Source: Victivallaceae bacterium (GTDB taxonomy: Bacteria; Verrucomicrobiota; Lentisphaeria; Victivallales; Victivallaceae). From it: 56,835 bases of DNA. Shown here in pieces: positions 9,494-18,934 of the stretch (position 1 is its first letter; every line of letters starts with the position of its first letter). The notes under the pieces are model-generated. The model had not been told where the DNA came from. It did no database searches and was given only the letters and a program-made list of their open reading frames with translations. The stretch lies in NCBI GenBank assembly GCA_021647315.1, contig JAKIUY010000015.1, positions 1 to 56,835 of the forward strand, in the 5' to 3' direction. A program made the position numbers and the translations under genes.

Positions 9494-12400
9494 TTATTGT
9501 AGAATAAACCGGGCATCGCCCCACCAGGCGTAATCTGCGACAATACCGTCACCGGCATCGGTGGTGACTAGTTTGAGTTTTGAGTTACCGGCAATATCAA
9601 CTACTACCGGTAACAGTCGCATGCCAATACGATACATCCCGCTGTCATATTTCAGTTTGCCATCAACGTAGACTTTAAACTCTACCGAGGCACGGCGGTC
9701 ACGATTACCGAATCCGCACATTGCAGCAAAATATTTAGTGTTAGGTGGTATTGCGTATTCCACCTCAAAAACACTTTCTCCATAAAGGCTCTGGGAGTAT
9801 GCCGCACCTTTCAGATTGTTGACATCGGTATAGAGCCTGACCCAGCCGTTGAGCTGTGACCACTTTTTCCCGGTCGGCATCCAGCCGGGTTTGACTTGCA
9901 GTGGTTTGATTGAACGCAGGTATTTAACCTGTTTACCAGTTGCCTGTTCTATCGCTGTCGGGAATGATACCTTCCATTTAGGAACTATTGATTGGCGTTT
10001 AGGCTGATATAACTCAGTGTTTTTACCCATAACAGCAAATTCAACCACTTGAGCACCGGAATATGAGGCATTGCGTAATACCAGCAGTTTAACATAACGC
10101 GCGTTGACCGTTTTGAACCAAGTTCCTGTTCCACCTAGTTCAGCAGGAGATTCATTCTTGCTTTCATCAATCACGGTTGTCCACTCTTTACCATCGATTG
10201 AGGTTTGAATCTGATAGCGGTAAATATTTTTTCTGATTGCCAGAGCTAACTGTTGCCAGACATGGAAGACCAGCTTTACATGGTCAATTTCTGTTGTCTG
10301 CCCGAGATCGACCGTCAGCCATTGTGGCATGGTGAATTGACGTTTAGTTACTCCGGATTGCCAGAAATAATCGTTATTGTCTGAACCGTCGACGGCATAG
10401 CCCGCCGCAAATTGTTTATAGGTTGATGAAACGGTAACCGGTTTGTTTAGTGCTAAGTTTATATAGCGTTTATATGGAGAAAGCTTAATCTTTTGCCGAC
10501 TGAATTTATAAATTAGAATATCGCCACCCTGCATTGATTCCTGAACAACCAATTTGCCTTTGACTTTTTGATATTTGACGTCGCGTTCGGCAAAGAGTTC
10601 AACGACATCATTAGCCGGAACATTTGCGACAATCTCAAACGGGACAGATTTGTAGGGATAGGTCGCAGTCACTTTGGCTGTTCCCAGAGCTCTGGCAACT
10701 AGTTCTTCACGTTTGAGTGAATAGTTGAACATCGCAACGGTCCAGTCGTCACCCTGTTTTGAAATAACCCACGAGATGTCCGGCCGGTGTTCAGGAGCAA
10801 CATTGACCATAAACGGGGTAACTGACGCAAACAGGTTGCCGAAAAAATCATCGCAGAAATTCAGCAACAGTGGACGCAGAGTCTGTTTTCTGATACGACC
10901 TTCAATCGTTACACTTTTCTCGCTGGTGAGCAGATATTTTGGTGCAGTGACGATGACGTTCCCGCTACCATACTTATTGCTGGTTACAACCGGCGCTTTA
11001 CCGGTGACATAAAGGGGGGTTGCTTCTTTCAGAGTCAAAGCTAGGTATTTAAATTTCCGCTCTTTAAACTGCTTGCCGGTTTTGACATTTTTTATGACTG
11101 ACGCAGTTAAGGTTTTGCCTATTTCAATTCCGGTAAAATAGCTGTTGAAATTCTGCTTCGCATCGACAGCGTTAATAACGATGATCCCACCGGTTTTAAC
11201 ATAATTTTCCAAGGTTTTTTTGTATTGTGGCGATAATGTGAGCCCGCCGGTTAGAATCAGTACTTTGTACCCGTCAAATATTTTTGGGTCTACAATTTTT
11301 TCTGGATTCGGTTTCAGCAGATCAATGATCTCGCCATAAGGTGCGGTAACCGAATAACTGCCACTGTTACGGGTATCGCGGTGTTCCGGCAGCAAAAGGT
11401 CTTTTATTAGTGCGTAATTCATCCAGTCGGCTCTGTCAAAAGCTATTTTCCCACCATAATCCCGTTCATTCAACCCGCGATACCAACCTTGTACAAGGGC
11501 GATCGGAGTATAGATTGTTCCACGTTGAGGAACACGTTTGGTATAATTAATCAGATCTTTGGTTATTCTGCCTACAGGGGTAAGTCGGAATGTCTTATTG
11601 TCTTCAAGATCATAAATCAGCGAGCCGGGGAAGCCTTCGTTCATATAGTAATTTATCCCGACCAGATAGGGGCGGAATATATAATATTTAAGATGTGGCA
11701 GAGGATAACCCCAATTCTCACGGCTGGGTTTGTTGTAAAAGTCCCGCTGCTGATAAGTAAATTGTTCTGTGGGTTCATGACCGCGCCATGACAGGGTAAA
11801 TTTATTACCGCCACTTTGGCGGTTAACTCCGCGTGTCAGTGCCAATAGGTAAGCATCGGCTCCTTTGGCGGCAACGGTAACCAAATCTTTGCGTTCTGCG
11901 ATGGCATAAGGACTCAGATACATTGTCCAGCATAGTGGTCGGGCGTTAATAGCAAGGTAACTTAAACAGTAGAGATCTTTCAGTTTTTTCAGTTTCTTAC
12001 GATCCCATTGATAATTGGCTTTAGTGCAGCCTGGCAACTCTTTTTCCAATAATGGTTTCAGTTCGTTTTTCAGGTAGTCAACCGCATATTTATCTTTCCA
12101 TAGATACATGGATGACCCTTTCCACTTCTTGTCAGTTTTGAGGAAATGAAAGACTGGTTCCAAACGGTATATCGGTTCCTCCGGCTGACCGTCACCGATC
12201 CAAATATGATCAACACGTTTAATGGTTGACTTGGATGGAGCTGGATTGCCGAACATTCGTTGGTAATTGATGCTGAACAGTGGCCAGCGTTTGTTGAGAA
12301 AATCATTAACTTCAGTTTGTTGCCAAGGTAGCAGTTTGGCTCCTGGTGCAAACTCCTTTAGCCGCCAGTGACCGGGAATCATGGTCGGGAAAATACCGGT

Positions 12401-13120
12401 TTCATAATAACGCCAAGCGGTTTTCGGTTTCATTCTGATATAATTGCCCTGTTCAGCAAGATAAAAGTCTTGCTTGCCAATTTTGCGTTGAGTCCAGTTT
12501 TTCCCTAAAGGAAAGGTAGTGGTCTGTTTTATAAGAGGCCTGAACTTGGCGGTTTTTACTATTTCAGGGCTTTTTTTTTGAGTCCCGATAACAACTTTAA
12601 GGTTTTTTATTTCAACTTTAGCCCCCTTAGTCAGAGCAAAGAAGAATTTAACAAATTTAAGAGTTTTGCCTTTGCCTTTTGTTGGTATCTTAACCGTGCG
12701 GGCATGCCCTTTCCAGATAGTCATGGTGGAAGATTTTATGATATTACCACCAGCGGAAACTGCACTTGCAATGTATCTTCCCTTGGAATCATGCATATAA
12801 AATCCGGAAGAGATATAGGCTTTTTTTCCTGCGCCCAATTTGCCGCGCCACTCGTAACTGACTTGAATCGATAAATCAGGAATAATCGGAATTTCACGAT
12901 CCAGATAATAATGAATACCTTTCTTGCCGGACTCGGAGGTCAGCTTTAAAACAGGGGTATCGTCATCCTTTACTAGTTCAGCGGTCCCATCTTTGACCCA
13001 CTTGAAGCATTGCCATTTTTCCGTGTTGCCGGTTAATCTAAACGTATTAGCGGCTGCCTGCTCACCGCTATAGGTTACCAAAGCCAGGCCAAATAATACT
13101 GTCATTGTAATTAATTTCAT
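9494..13120 (-). CDS. giant secreted protein with F5/8C and NPCBM domains (1208 aa)
   Basis: Residues 1-24 are a signal peptide ending near AAA. Residues ~25-180 look like a beta-sandwich binding module. Residues ~200-570 may be a divergent TIM-barrel hydrolase. Residues ~600-690 (YKVLILTGGLTL…YVKTGGIIVIN) resemble the glutamine-amidotransferase-like fold of beta-galactosidase trimerisation domains. Residues ~888-1033 are an F5/8 type C (discoidin) domain starting NLALNKPVTVSS, and ~1086-1207 an NPCBM domain ending GDGIVADYAWWGDARF. It is probably a surface or periplasmic glycan-binding hydrolase; catalytic residues cannot be named. It is the gene after the locus A pseudopilin and the largest of that operon. 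Confidence 0.85.
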   Translation of the reverse strand: MKLITMTVLFGLALVTYSGEQAAANTFRLTGNTEKWQCFKWVKDGTAELVKDDDTPVLKLTSESGKKGIHYYLDREIPIIPDLSIQVSYEWRGKLGAGKKAYISSGFYMHDSKGRYIASAVSAGGNIIKSSTMTIWKGHARTVKIPTKGKGKTLKFVKFFFALTKGAKVEIKNLKVVIGTQKKSPEIVKTAKFRPLIKQTTTFPLGKNWTQRKIGKQDFYLAEQGNYIRMKPKTAWRYYETGIFPTMIPGHWRLKEFAPGAKLLPWQQTEVNDFLNKRWPLFSINYQRMFGNPAPSKSTIKRVDHIWIGDGQPEEPIYRLEPVFHFLKTDKKWKGSSMYLWKDKYAVDYLKNELKPLLEKELPGCTKANYQWDRKKLKKLKDLYCLSYLAINARPLCWTMYLSPYAIAERKDLVTVAAKGADAYLLALTRGVNRQSGGNKFTLSWRGHEPTEQFTYQQRDFYNKPSRENWGYPLPHLKYYIFRPYLVGINYYMNEGFPGSLIYDLEDNKTFRLTPVGRITKDLINYTKRVPQRGTIYTPIALVQGWYRGLNERDYGGKIAFDRADWMNYALIKDLLLPEHRDTRNSGSYSVTAPYGEIIDLLKPNPEKIVDPKIFDGYKVLILTGGLTLSPQYKKTLENYVKTGGIIVINAVDAKQNFNSYFTGIEIGKTLTASVIKNVKTGKQFKERKFKYLALTLKEATPLYVTGKAPVVTSNKYGSGNVIVTAPKYLLTSEKSVTIEGRIRKQTLRPLLLNFCDDFFGNLFASVTPFMVNVAPEHRPDISWVISKQGDDWTVAMFNYSLKREELVARALGTAKVTATYPYKSVPFEIVANVPANDVVELFAERDVKYQKVKGKLVVQESMQGGDILIYKFSRQKIKLSPYKRYINLALNKPVTVSSTYKQFAAGYAVDGSDNNDYFWQSGVTKRQFTMPQWLTVDLGQTTEIDHVKLVFHVWQQLALAIRKNIYRYQIQTSIDGKEWTTVIDESKNESPAELGGTGTWFKTVNARYVKLLVLRNASYSGAQVVEFAVMGKNTELYQPKRQSIVPKWKVSFPTAIEQATGKQVKYLRSIKPLQVKPGWMPTGKKWSQLNGWVRLYTDVNNLKGAAYSQSLYGESVFEVEYAIPPNTKYFAAMCGFGNRDRRASVEFKVYVDGKLKYDSGMYRIGMRLLPVVVDIAGNSKLKLVTTDAGDGIVADYAWWGDARFILQ

Positions 13121-13225
13121 ATTTTAATCCTTTTTAGCATAATGATGTTATTGTCTTTAACCCTATTCGATTTAAATCCTGTTCAAAAAAGGTTGTGTGG
13201 TATTTTGCGCAACCGATTTTGTTCT

Positions 13226-13921
13226 TTAATTCCAGCCCCAATTTTTCAGGATGAGTTTATTTGCGTTGCAGTTGTCAATAACTGCTTTCTGGTATTTTCT
13301 CACGGAACCGTCTGCAAAACCGACATTGCTGCCACCTTTATGGCGAGCGGAAACTCCCATGGTGGTTGTTTTGACCCAGTAGTTAAGCAGCGGATTGGTG
13401 TTTTTTGTCGGATCATATTCATGCTGACCGCCATCCGCAATAATCATAAACTTTGTCGGTTTTCTGCTCCGGGTTATCTTATAAGCAGAAGAGCTATTTA
13501 AGCATATCGCTGAGTAATTAAGTGCATATGAAGTCAACAGTAGTTTAAGTATCCCGCTGGTCATAACCTGACCGGGATCATTGTCGGTCGGACATTTCAT
13601 CAAACCGGTGGTGTCAATCAGACGACCTACTTTTAACGTCAATTTGAGATACTTTCCTTCGTGCAATCTTTCATACCATTGGTAGTATGGTGCTGGGAAA
13701 TAGGCATCATTGTCCTGCGTATACATGATTGTTGCCAGCATTAACTGCTTTTCATTGCTGGTACAGGCAATGGTTTTGGCCTTTTCACGAGCCTGGTTTA
13801 ATGCCGGTAATAGCATACTGGCGAGGATCGCGATAATTGCTATCACGACGAGGAGCTCTATTAGTGTGAATTTATTGATGTAGAATGGGTTGCAACTTTT
13901 GTTTTTGGTCTGTTTGGGCAT
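13226..13921 (-). CDS. type II pseudopilin-like protein, H-x9-DG type (231 aa), locus A
   Basis: The N-terminal prepilin-type helix [17 protein letters not shown] is followed by [15 protein letters not shown], then a globular domain with [12 protein letters not shown] near the C-terminus: the H-x9-DG motif of Lentisphaerota/Planctomycetes pseudopilins. The residue before the F of the cleavage site is K, not the canonical G. An ATG 69 bases further upstream (13990) is possible, but the ATG at 13921 has AAGGAG at ideal spacing and gives a normal short leader, so I chose it. It lies between the GntR/LacI gene and the 1208-aa secreted protein. Inferred role: surface or secretion-related partner of the large secreted proteins, not a pilus. 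Confidence 0.88.
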   Translation of the reverse strand: MPKQTKNKSCNPFYINKFTLIELLVVIAIIAILASMLLPALNQAREKAKTIACTSNEKQLMLATIMYTQDNDAYFPAPYYQWYERLHEGKYLKLTLKVGRLIDTTGLMKCPTDNDPGQVMTSGILKLLLTSYALNYSAICLNSSSAYKITRSRKPTKFMIIADGGQHEYDPTKNTNPLLNYWVKTTTMGVSARHKGGSNVGFADGSVRKYQKAVIDNCNANKLILKNWGWN

Positions 13922-14057
13922 GGTTAATTCTCCTTGGTTTGTTTTGTTATCCAACATATTACGACGTTTATTTCGACTGTTTTCTTTCACGACTAATTTT
14001 CCTTCTTTTTGTTTTAATTTTAATTTGGCAACCGTAGAGACAGCACACTAGTACAAT

Positions 14058-14077
14058 TGACATCCTGATAGATGTCA
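14058..14077. promoter_or_regulatory. inverted repeat upstream of the locus A pseudopilin (operator candidate)
   Basis: A perfect 7-bp inverted repeat, TGACATC-6-GATGTCA, lies about 140 bases upstream of the pseudopilin start and just after the end of the GntR/LacI gene. ATACAACATGATA follows immediately (14077-14089) and resembles sites upstream of two other operons. It is a plausible binding site for the adjacent regulator; this is inference. Confidence 0.4.
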
Positions 14078-14133
14078 TACAACATGATAATCGTCAATCA
14101 TAATTTAAAGTCTCCTTCTGTTATTTTAGGTGC

Positions 14134-15234
14134 TTAGCTATCTAATGTCTCGTGGTGAACAAATTCTGCCGGCACTGAAATTCGCGGTTTAATCTTCTGC
14201 TCACCGGCAATCTGGCGGAGCAAAGTTTCAGTGGCGGTAACACCTACCTGTTCATTGGCCGGTACGACAAAATCCATAATTCCAATATGACTGAGCTTCT
14301 CAATTGCTGGATCAGCAATAACGCATATACGTGTTTTTTTCAGAATCTTTTTTCCTGAATCACTCATTGAGAGCAGTTTTACCATCTCGTCCGCAATAAA
14401 ATAGCCGTCGGTGAACAGCACTTCAGGTATATTAGAACTGCTGAACAGTTTTTGAATGAAATATTCAGCGCGTTCCTGTGAAAAAGACCATTGATGCTGA
14501 TTTTCAGGGAAGAGTACTACGGAGTTAATGTCGAAAGCATTGCCTGCAACATTCATTGCCTGCTGGTAGAGCTTGAAGTTGTTCATGCCATCTTTTGCAA
14601 CAGCAAAGAACCCAAATCTGGTCAAACCCTGTTTACTGTAGTATTTTATCGCAGCTTTGACCCCGGACATGTAATCATTAATGATCAGTGGCCAGTTATA
14701 ATTATATTCACGGATATGGAATGAATTGATAATGGAGCATACTTTACAGTCATGTTCAATAAAATAATCGTTCAGGTTAGGCGAAATAGTCATACTTAAA
14801 TCCATAAAACCATCAATTTTATAGCCGACAAACAGCTTGTTGTCAATCGGTTGACTGTCATCATAAATAAACATGCTGGAATTTGACTGATGCCGGCTCG
14901 CGGCCTTCTGGATGCCTTGAAACTTCTTGCCGAAAAGTGGATTCGATGTAAAGGCATCAACTGAATGCTGCTGGTTATGATTGAGTATTATCCCGATATT
15001 TACTATTTCATTATGAATTTGTAACTTTTTGTCCATGACAAATGAACCGCGCCCATGCTCGCGATTGATATAACCGCCCTGCTGCATTGACTTGAGTGCG
15101 TTACGCACGCTGGTCCGACTGACATCGAAGCGTACACAGATCTCCTTTTCGCTCGGCAACATGCTGTGTGGCGGATATTCTCCGGTTTCGATTTCCCGAA
15201 TCAGGGTGTTCATTATGTCGGTATAGACTGGCAT
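14134..15234 (-). CDS. GntR/LacI hybrid transcriptional regulator (366 aa)
   Basis: Residues ~1-70 form a GntR winged helix-turn-helix (…LPSEKEICVRFDVSRTSVRNAL…GYINREHGRGSFV). Residues ~80-360 are a periplasmic-binding-protein/LacI-type sensor domain (INDYMSGVKAAIKYY, EVLFTDGYFIADEM, FVVPANEQVGVTATE). This layout is that of the AraR/'GntR-LacI' sugar-responsive repressors. The start codon overlaps the stop of the upstream (alpha/alpha)6 hydrolase by one base (TAATG), so the two are co-transcribed. It probably represses locus A until an oligosaccharide ligand appears; the ligand is unknown. Confidence 0.9.
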   Translation of the reverse strand: MPVYTDIMNTLIREIETGEYPPHSMLPSEKEICVRFDVSRTSVRNALKSMQQGGYINREHGRGSFVMDKKLQIHNEIVNIGIILNHNQQHSVDAFTSNPLFGKKFQGIQKAASRHQSNSSMFIYDDSQPIDNKLFVGYKIDGFMDLSMTISPNLNDYFIEHDCKVCSIINSFHIREYNYNWPLIINDYMSGVKAAIKYYSKQGLTRFGFFAVAKDGMNNFKLYQQAMNVAGNAFDINSVVLFPENQHQWSFSQERAEYFIQKLFSSSNIPEVLFTDGYFIADEMVKLLSMSDSGKKILKKTRICVIADPAIEKLSHIGIMDFVVPANEQVGVTATETLLRQIAGEQKIKPRISVPAEFVHHETLDS

Positions 15235-16418
15235 TAAACGGTTTCCTTTTTAACTCTACTCAAATCTTTTGCCCATTTATTTGATAATGGTTGTTCGGAC
15301 GATTTAATTATCCCTTTGCCGGCGGGAAAGAGATGCCGTGGATATAGCTTGGCGGCAATTACCACCGTTGCCCAGCTCTGATGTCCCCAGCGATCCCGGT
15401 CTTCAGGATTGAGGTTTGTTATCATATATTTATAAGACTTATCAATGGTGGTTTGCAACTCTTCCATTGGCGGCAATAGTTTACTGAATATTTCCAGCCC
15501 GTAGAGGACTCCCCAGGTGTAGGTGCCGAATTCGCGGTTTTCAAGTGCTTGGGTCGCACCGGGCTGCTCGCCTTCATATCTATCATGAATCCAGAAGCCT
15601 TCAGTCGTTTGGTTCTCAATTGCCCATGGAATAATTTCAGCCGCCACTTTGTCAAGAATAAGCTGCTGTAGCTGCCGGTTATCGTTGGCTAGAACATAAT
15701 AGGCGTCTGCTAAGGCAAAAGATGCATAGCAACGGTTGGTTGACGGTGAACCATGATAGTTTGAATTGAAGTCATCATGTTTAAGCAGGTGGTTGAGTAG
15801 CGTGAGTCCACGTTGACGGTAAAGCTCTTTGCTGAATATCAGATACATGGCAGCATAATAACTGATACATCTTGCCACTGCGCAGTGATATGATTCCTGG
15901 TTCATATTTTTACCATCAATATAACCCAGCGCAAAACCCTGCTCCCCAAGATTCCATTGCTGAATATAGTTGTCAAACTTTAACACTGAATCCAGAATTT
16001 TAATGTATAACGGATCAGCTGGATCCAGATTATAGGCAATGTCCAATAATGCGACTGCCTGATCGGTGGTATCCGCAACAAACCAACTTGACGGTATGCC
16101 GTTTCGGGTCTCAAGCAGATAACCCATATTGTAGGCCGCTGGATCACCGTAACTGCCCTGCATCCTAATACTCCAGCCCGCCCAGGTCTTGGCTGCTTCC
16201 AGCCACTCATTATGTTTGAATTCTTGCCAATGTGACAGTATTCCGCGAATATGGAATGAGTGGAGATAGCCGGTGAAACAGTCTTTGACGGCCACCTGCA
16301 TTGGCCCTTGATTAAGCATTACATTTGCATATAAATCGGCAATAGCACAGGCTTTTATCGAAAGCTCTGTCTCAACTATGCTCATATTATCTTTGAAGTT
16401 GTATCTCTTTTGTAGCAT
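15234..16418 (-). CDS. (alpha/alpha)6-barrel protein, putative glycoside hydrolase or epimerase (394 aa)
   Basis: Mostly helical, with repeated amphipathic hairpins and aromatic motifs (AKTWAGWSIRMQGSYGDPAAYNMGY, FGTYTWGVLYGLE, DRWGHQSWATVV), as in six-hairpin glycosidases such as unsaturated glucuronyl hydrolases or AGE-type epimerases. No catalytic residue can be assigned with confidence. There is no signal peptide, so it is cytoplasmic. It is the first gene of the locus A transcript and is translationally coupled to the regulator. An internal Met at residue 12 (MSIVETE) is an alternative start. The fold call is moderate and the activity unknown. Confidence 0.6.
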   Translation of the reverse strand: MLQKRYNFKDNMSIVETELSIKACAIADLYANVMLNQGPMQVAVKDCFTGYLHSFHIRGILSHWQEFKHNEWLEAAKTWAGWSIRMQGSYGDPAAYNMGYLLETRNGIPSSWFVADTTDQAVALLDIAYNLDPADPLYIKILDSVLKFDNYIQQWNLGEQGFALGYIDGKNMNQESYHCAVARCISYYAAMYLIFSKELYRQRGLTLLNHLLKHDDFNSNYHGSPSTNRCYASFALADAYYVLANDNRQLQQLILDKVAAEIIPWAIENQTTEGFWIHDRYEGEQPGATQALENREFGTYTWGVLYGLEIFSKLLPPMEELQTTIDKSYKYMITNLNPEDRDRWGHQSWATVVIAAKLYPRHLFPAGKGIIKSSEQPLSNKWAKDLSRVKKETV

Positions 16419-16560
16419 AAAGCACCTTGTTATTTATTTGTTACTCTTATTATAACAACAAAACAGTTACAAGTCAAGAGAGAAAATGAAGTTTTCACAA
16501 AAAAAGACAATATTTACTAAAATAATAGGGCAAATACAATGTTCATAGCAATAAATAAGT

Positions 16561-16573
16561 ATACAACTTGTAT
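16561..16573. promoter_or_regulatory. ATACAA-C-TTGTAT palindrome upstream of locus A (operator candidate)
   Basis: A perfect 6+1+6 palindrome about 140 bases upstream of the first locus A gene. Its core resembles TACAACATG at 14078-14086 and 56530-56538, also upstream of pseudopilin operons. Candidate GntR/LacI operator; inference only. Confidence 0.4.
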
Positions 16574-16597
16574 GTTTGATCTAATCAGGTGGCATTT

Positions 16598-16665
16598 GAA
16601 GGCAGATACCGCTTCAAACTTCCTGCCTGCGTGAGTCTGCTCGCAGACAGGTCGCTGCGGAAGCA
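16598..16665. repeat. dispersed repeat A, copy 2 (inverted)
   Basis: The reverse complement matches 9407-9480 in its GCTTCCG.AGCGAC, CACGCAGGCAGG and AGTTTGAAGCGG blocks, with a divergent middle. The two copies flank the upstream half of locus A in opposite orientation. Confidence 0.65.
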
Positions 16666-16764
16666 GGAAAAGCAACTTATGTCGAAAGTTTTGTACATGT
16701 TAGGCGGTAAGCGCCTAATTTCCTGTGGGGATTATCTGCCTGTGCGCCTAGAAGTCGCAGGGGT

Positions 16765-16795
16765 ACTTTTTAGTTCCGGTGCAACCGGTTATGTT
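16765..16795. repeat. dispersed repeat B, copy 2
   Basis: TTTTTAGTTCCGGTGCAACCGG followed by TTATGT, same orientation as 4901-4930. It can form a short CCGG stem. Function unknown. Confidence 0.55.
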
Positions 16796-17039
16796 CATGT
16801 AGCATAACCTCGATGTCGCGTCATAGCTTAAAGCGAAGTCGGGTTCCAGTTGTGTATCTTTGCCGGTGAGACACCCGCATTCCCGACTTTCCAGATGATA
16901 TAACGTAATGAAACAGCTTTAGCGTGCAATCAATACGCTCAAAGTATAGATATTTCACGATACCAGTGAAATGCTCAGGGTAACTCGCCTTTATCTCACC
17001 TTTTCCTAGTCACAGAGCACATGACCTAGAGGATTTTTC

Positions 17040-18554
17040 TTAGTTAAGGGTCATGTGTTCAGAGTCAATCTCATTCTCGGGTTGGTCGCCGAATTTTGCC
17101 TGCAGTGCGTGCAATTCATCTTTGAGCTGCTTTACAATTACTGCATAGGCGGGGACATGGTAGACATTTTTCAGCTCGCGGGGATCTTTGCCGAGATCAA
17201 AAAGTTCCCATTCAGGCTGCTTGGGTTCATCAATGGTACAAGGCTGTCCCAACGCTTCACCGTAGTAGTAGATCAACTTATAATCTTTTGTCCGTATTCC
17301 ATAATGGGCTGAGACATAATGGTGGGCAAGGTGCATCCAGTAACGGTAGTACATTGACTGCTGCCAGTCGTCGGGAGTCTCGCCTGCGAGCAGGGGCAGA
17401 AATGAGTAGCCCTGAAAGTATTCAGGTTTTTCAATTCCTGCCCAGTCAGCGAAGCTGGCAGGTAAATCTACATTGGTGACGATTTCATCAATGACGGTAC
17501 CGGGTTTGATTGTTCTGGGGTAACGGATGATCAGAGGCATGCGCAAACTTTCTTCATACATGAAACGTTTATCATACCAACCGTGATCGCCGAGGAAAAA
17601 TCCTTGGTCACTGGTATAGATTATAACCGTATCATCCAGGATGCCTTCTGCTTCAAGGTGATCAAACAGCCGTCCGATATTATCATCGACTGACGCGACA
17701 CAGCGAAGGTAATCTTTGATGTAACGCTGATACTTAAAATTGAGCAGTTCAGCCTGGTCTTTGAAAAAGACTTTTTCGCCAGTTTCCTGCGGTATCAGAT
17801 AAAAGCCGGTTACATCTTCAGGATGTGGAATTTCTGCTGTCCTATCTATCCCTTCCGGCGGAATAAGCTTTAGGTCCATATACATCATGTCAACAGTAAT
17901 TCTCATTTTTGCTTCAACCGCTGCCCGGCTGCGGTTTGAATAATCATCATCGATGGTTTCTGGCAATGGAATCTCTATGTCATTATACATATCTTTATGT
18001 TTAGCATCAGGCAGCCAATTGCGATGCGGGGCTTTGTGATGATATTTGACAAAAAATGGACGCTTTTTATCTCTTCGCTGGATATAGTCAATCGTCTGAT
18101 CTGTTATAATATCGGTGGTATAGCCGGTGAATTGGACTTTTTCTCCGTCACAGACCATTTCCGGATCGAAATAAGGACCCTGTCCCTGTAATATCTTGTA
18201 TTCATCAAAACCTGTGGGCCAATGTTTTTCTCCCTGTCCCAGGTGCCACTTGCCGAAGATGGCCGTCTGGTAGCCTGATGCCTGCAGCTCTTTTGCCACA
18301 TTCGGCAGCGAGTTGTCCAGATGCGAGCCGATGGTTGTGACTTTGTTGATATGGTTGTAAGTTCCGGTCAAAATAGCAGCTCGGCTCGGCTCACAGATAC
18401 TGTTGGTGCAGAAACAGTTATTGAACAGTACGCCTTCATTGGCGATTCGATCCATATTGGGTGTTTTATTTATCCGGCTGCCGTAACATGACAATGCGTG
18501 GGCTGCATGATCATCGGTCATAATAAAAATAATATTCGGTCTTTGTTCTTTCAT
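17040..18554 (-). CDS. type I sulfatase (504 aa)
   Basis: Starts MKEQRPNIIFIMTDDH, giving the first metal ligands. C54-E-P-S-R58 is a full formylglycine motif; GKWHLG and TSDQGFFLGDHG supply the other active-site segments. A longer reading frame starts at 18620, but the ATG at 18554 has GGAGAT upstream and begins right at the conserved domain; a 19-bp palindrome lies in the extra 5' part. There is no signal peptide, so it is predicted cytoplasmic. It resembles sulfatases acting on sulfated glycans such as the iduronate/choline-type families. It lies downstream of the sulfatase at 18917 after a ~360-bp gap, so it may have its own promoter. Confidence 0.93.
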   Translation of the reverse strand: MKEQRPNIIFIMTDDHAAHALSCYGSRINKTPNMDRIANEGVLFNNCFCTNSICEPSRAAILTGTYNHINKVTTIGSHLDNSLPNVAKELQASGYQTAIFGKWHLGQGEKHWPTGFDEYKILQGQGPYFDPEMVCDGEKVQFTGYTTDIITDQTIDYIQRRDKKRPFFVKYHHKAPHRNWLPDAKHKDMYNDIEIPLPETIDDDYSNRSRAAVEAKMRITVDMMYMDLKLIPPEGIDRTAEIPHPEDVTGFYLIPQETGEKVFFKDQAELLNFKYQRYIKDYLRCVASVDDNIGRLFDHLEAEGILDDTVIIYTSDQGFFLGDHGWYDKRFMYEESLRMPLIIRYPRTIKPGTVIDEIVTNVDLPASFADWAGIEKPEYFQGYSFLPLLAGETPDDWQQSMYYRYWMHLAHHYVSAHYGIRTKDYKLIYYYGEALGQPCTIDEPKQPEWELFDLGKDPRELKNVYHVPAYAVIVKQLKDELHALQAKFGDQPENEIDSEHMTLN

Positions 18555-18916
18555 TTTTGATCTCCATAGTTTTTGTTTTCGTATCTGATAACACACTTTT
18601 CCAGTAGTATGCGTTGTCACAACGCATGTAACGAAAAAACAGGCTTATAGCCTGCGCTAATTTTACTTTGTTCTATACGAGTACCGCTGGTAGTTATGAT
18701 TTATGATGAAGGCGAAGCCGTATAGTCTGGCAGAATGTCAGAGCGTAGCGTCAATGCAGATTTTTAGAGTAGAGTCTGATTGCACATTTGTTTAGTAAGA
18801 CAGATGCTTCCGTGCAGTCAAATAGTAACGAAGATCGTTACTTACACAGGCGGGACGCCTATGCTACTTTGCTCGTGCCCGATTGGCTGCCCACTCCAAG
18901 CCCCAAGTTTCAAGTT
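18555..18916. other. intergenic region between two sulfatase genes
   Basis: No gene seen. It holds a perfect 19-bp palindrome (18609-18627), a small hairpin with a GGGACGC core (18848-18860), and the start of a CAAGTTT tandem repeat that runs into the next gene's stop codon. It probably contains the promoter of the 504-aa sulfatase. Confidence 0.5.
18609..18627. promoter_or_regulatory. perfect 19-bp palindrome upstream of a sulfatase (operator candidate)
   Basis: ATGCGTTGT-C-ACAACGCAT reads the same on both strands. It ends 55 bases upstream of the chosen start at 18554. Its length and symmetry fit a dimeric repressor site (LacI/GntR/IclR class). Which protein binds it is not shown by the sequence. 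Confidence 0.5.
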
Positions 18917-18934
18917 TCAAGTTTCAAGTTTCAA
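18904..18934. repeat. CAAGTTT heptamer tandem repeat, 4.4 copies
   Basis: Four perfect CAAGTTT units plus CAA. On the minus strand the array encodes the last residues (LKLET) and the stop codon of the sulfatase at 18917-20395, so copy-number change would alter that C-terminus. A related CCAGTTTCCAGTTTCAAG run lies near 25393-25410. Confidence 0.8.

Larger units (their letters stand above)
16419..17039. other. 620-bp intergenic region with promoter, repeats and inverted repeats
   Basis: No gene supported; the open frame at 16589-16807 (plus) runs through repeat sequence and has no coding look. AT-rich DNA at 16420-16580 probably holds the locus A promoter. Repeat A copy 2 (16598-16665), repeat B copy 2 (16765-16795) and an AAGTCGGG/CCCGACTT inverted repeat with a long spacer (16836-16889) fill the rest. 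The last lies beyond the end of the sulfatase at 17040 and may help end its transcript. Confidence 0.5.

Noticed and set aside
16589..16807. 72-residue plus-strand ORF
   Set aside because: It runs through two dispersed repeats and has no recognisable protein features.
18904..18934. CRISPR array
   Set aside because: The units are 7 bases with no spacers; it is a simple tandem repeat.
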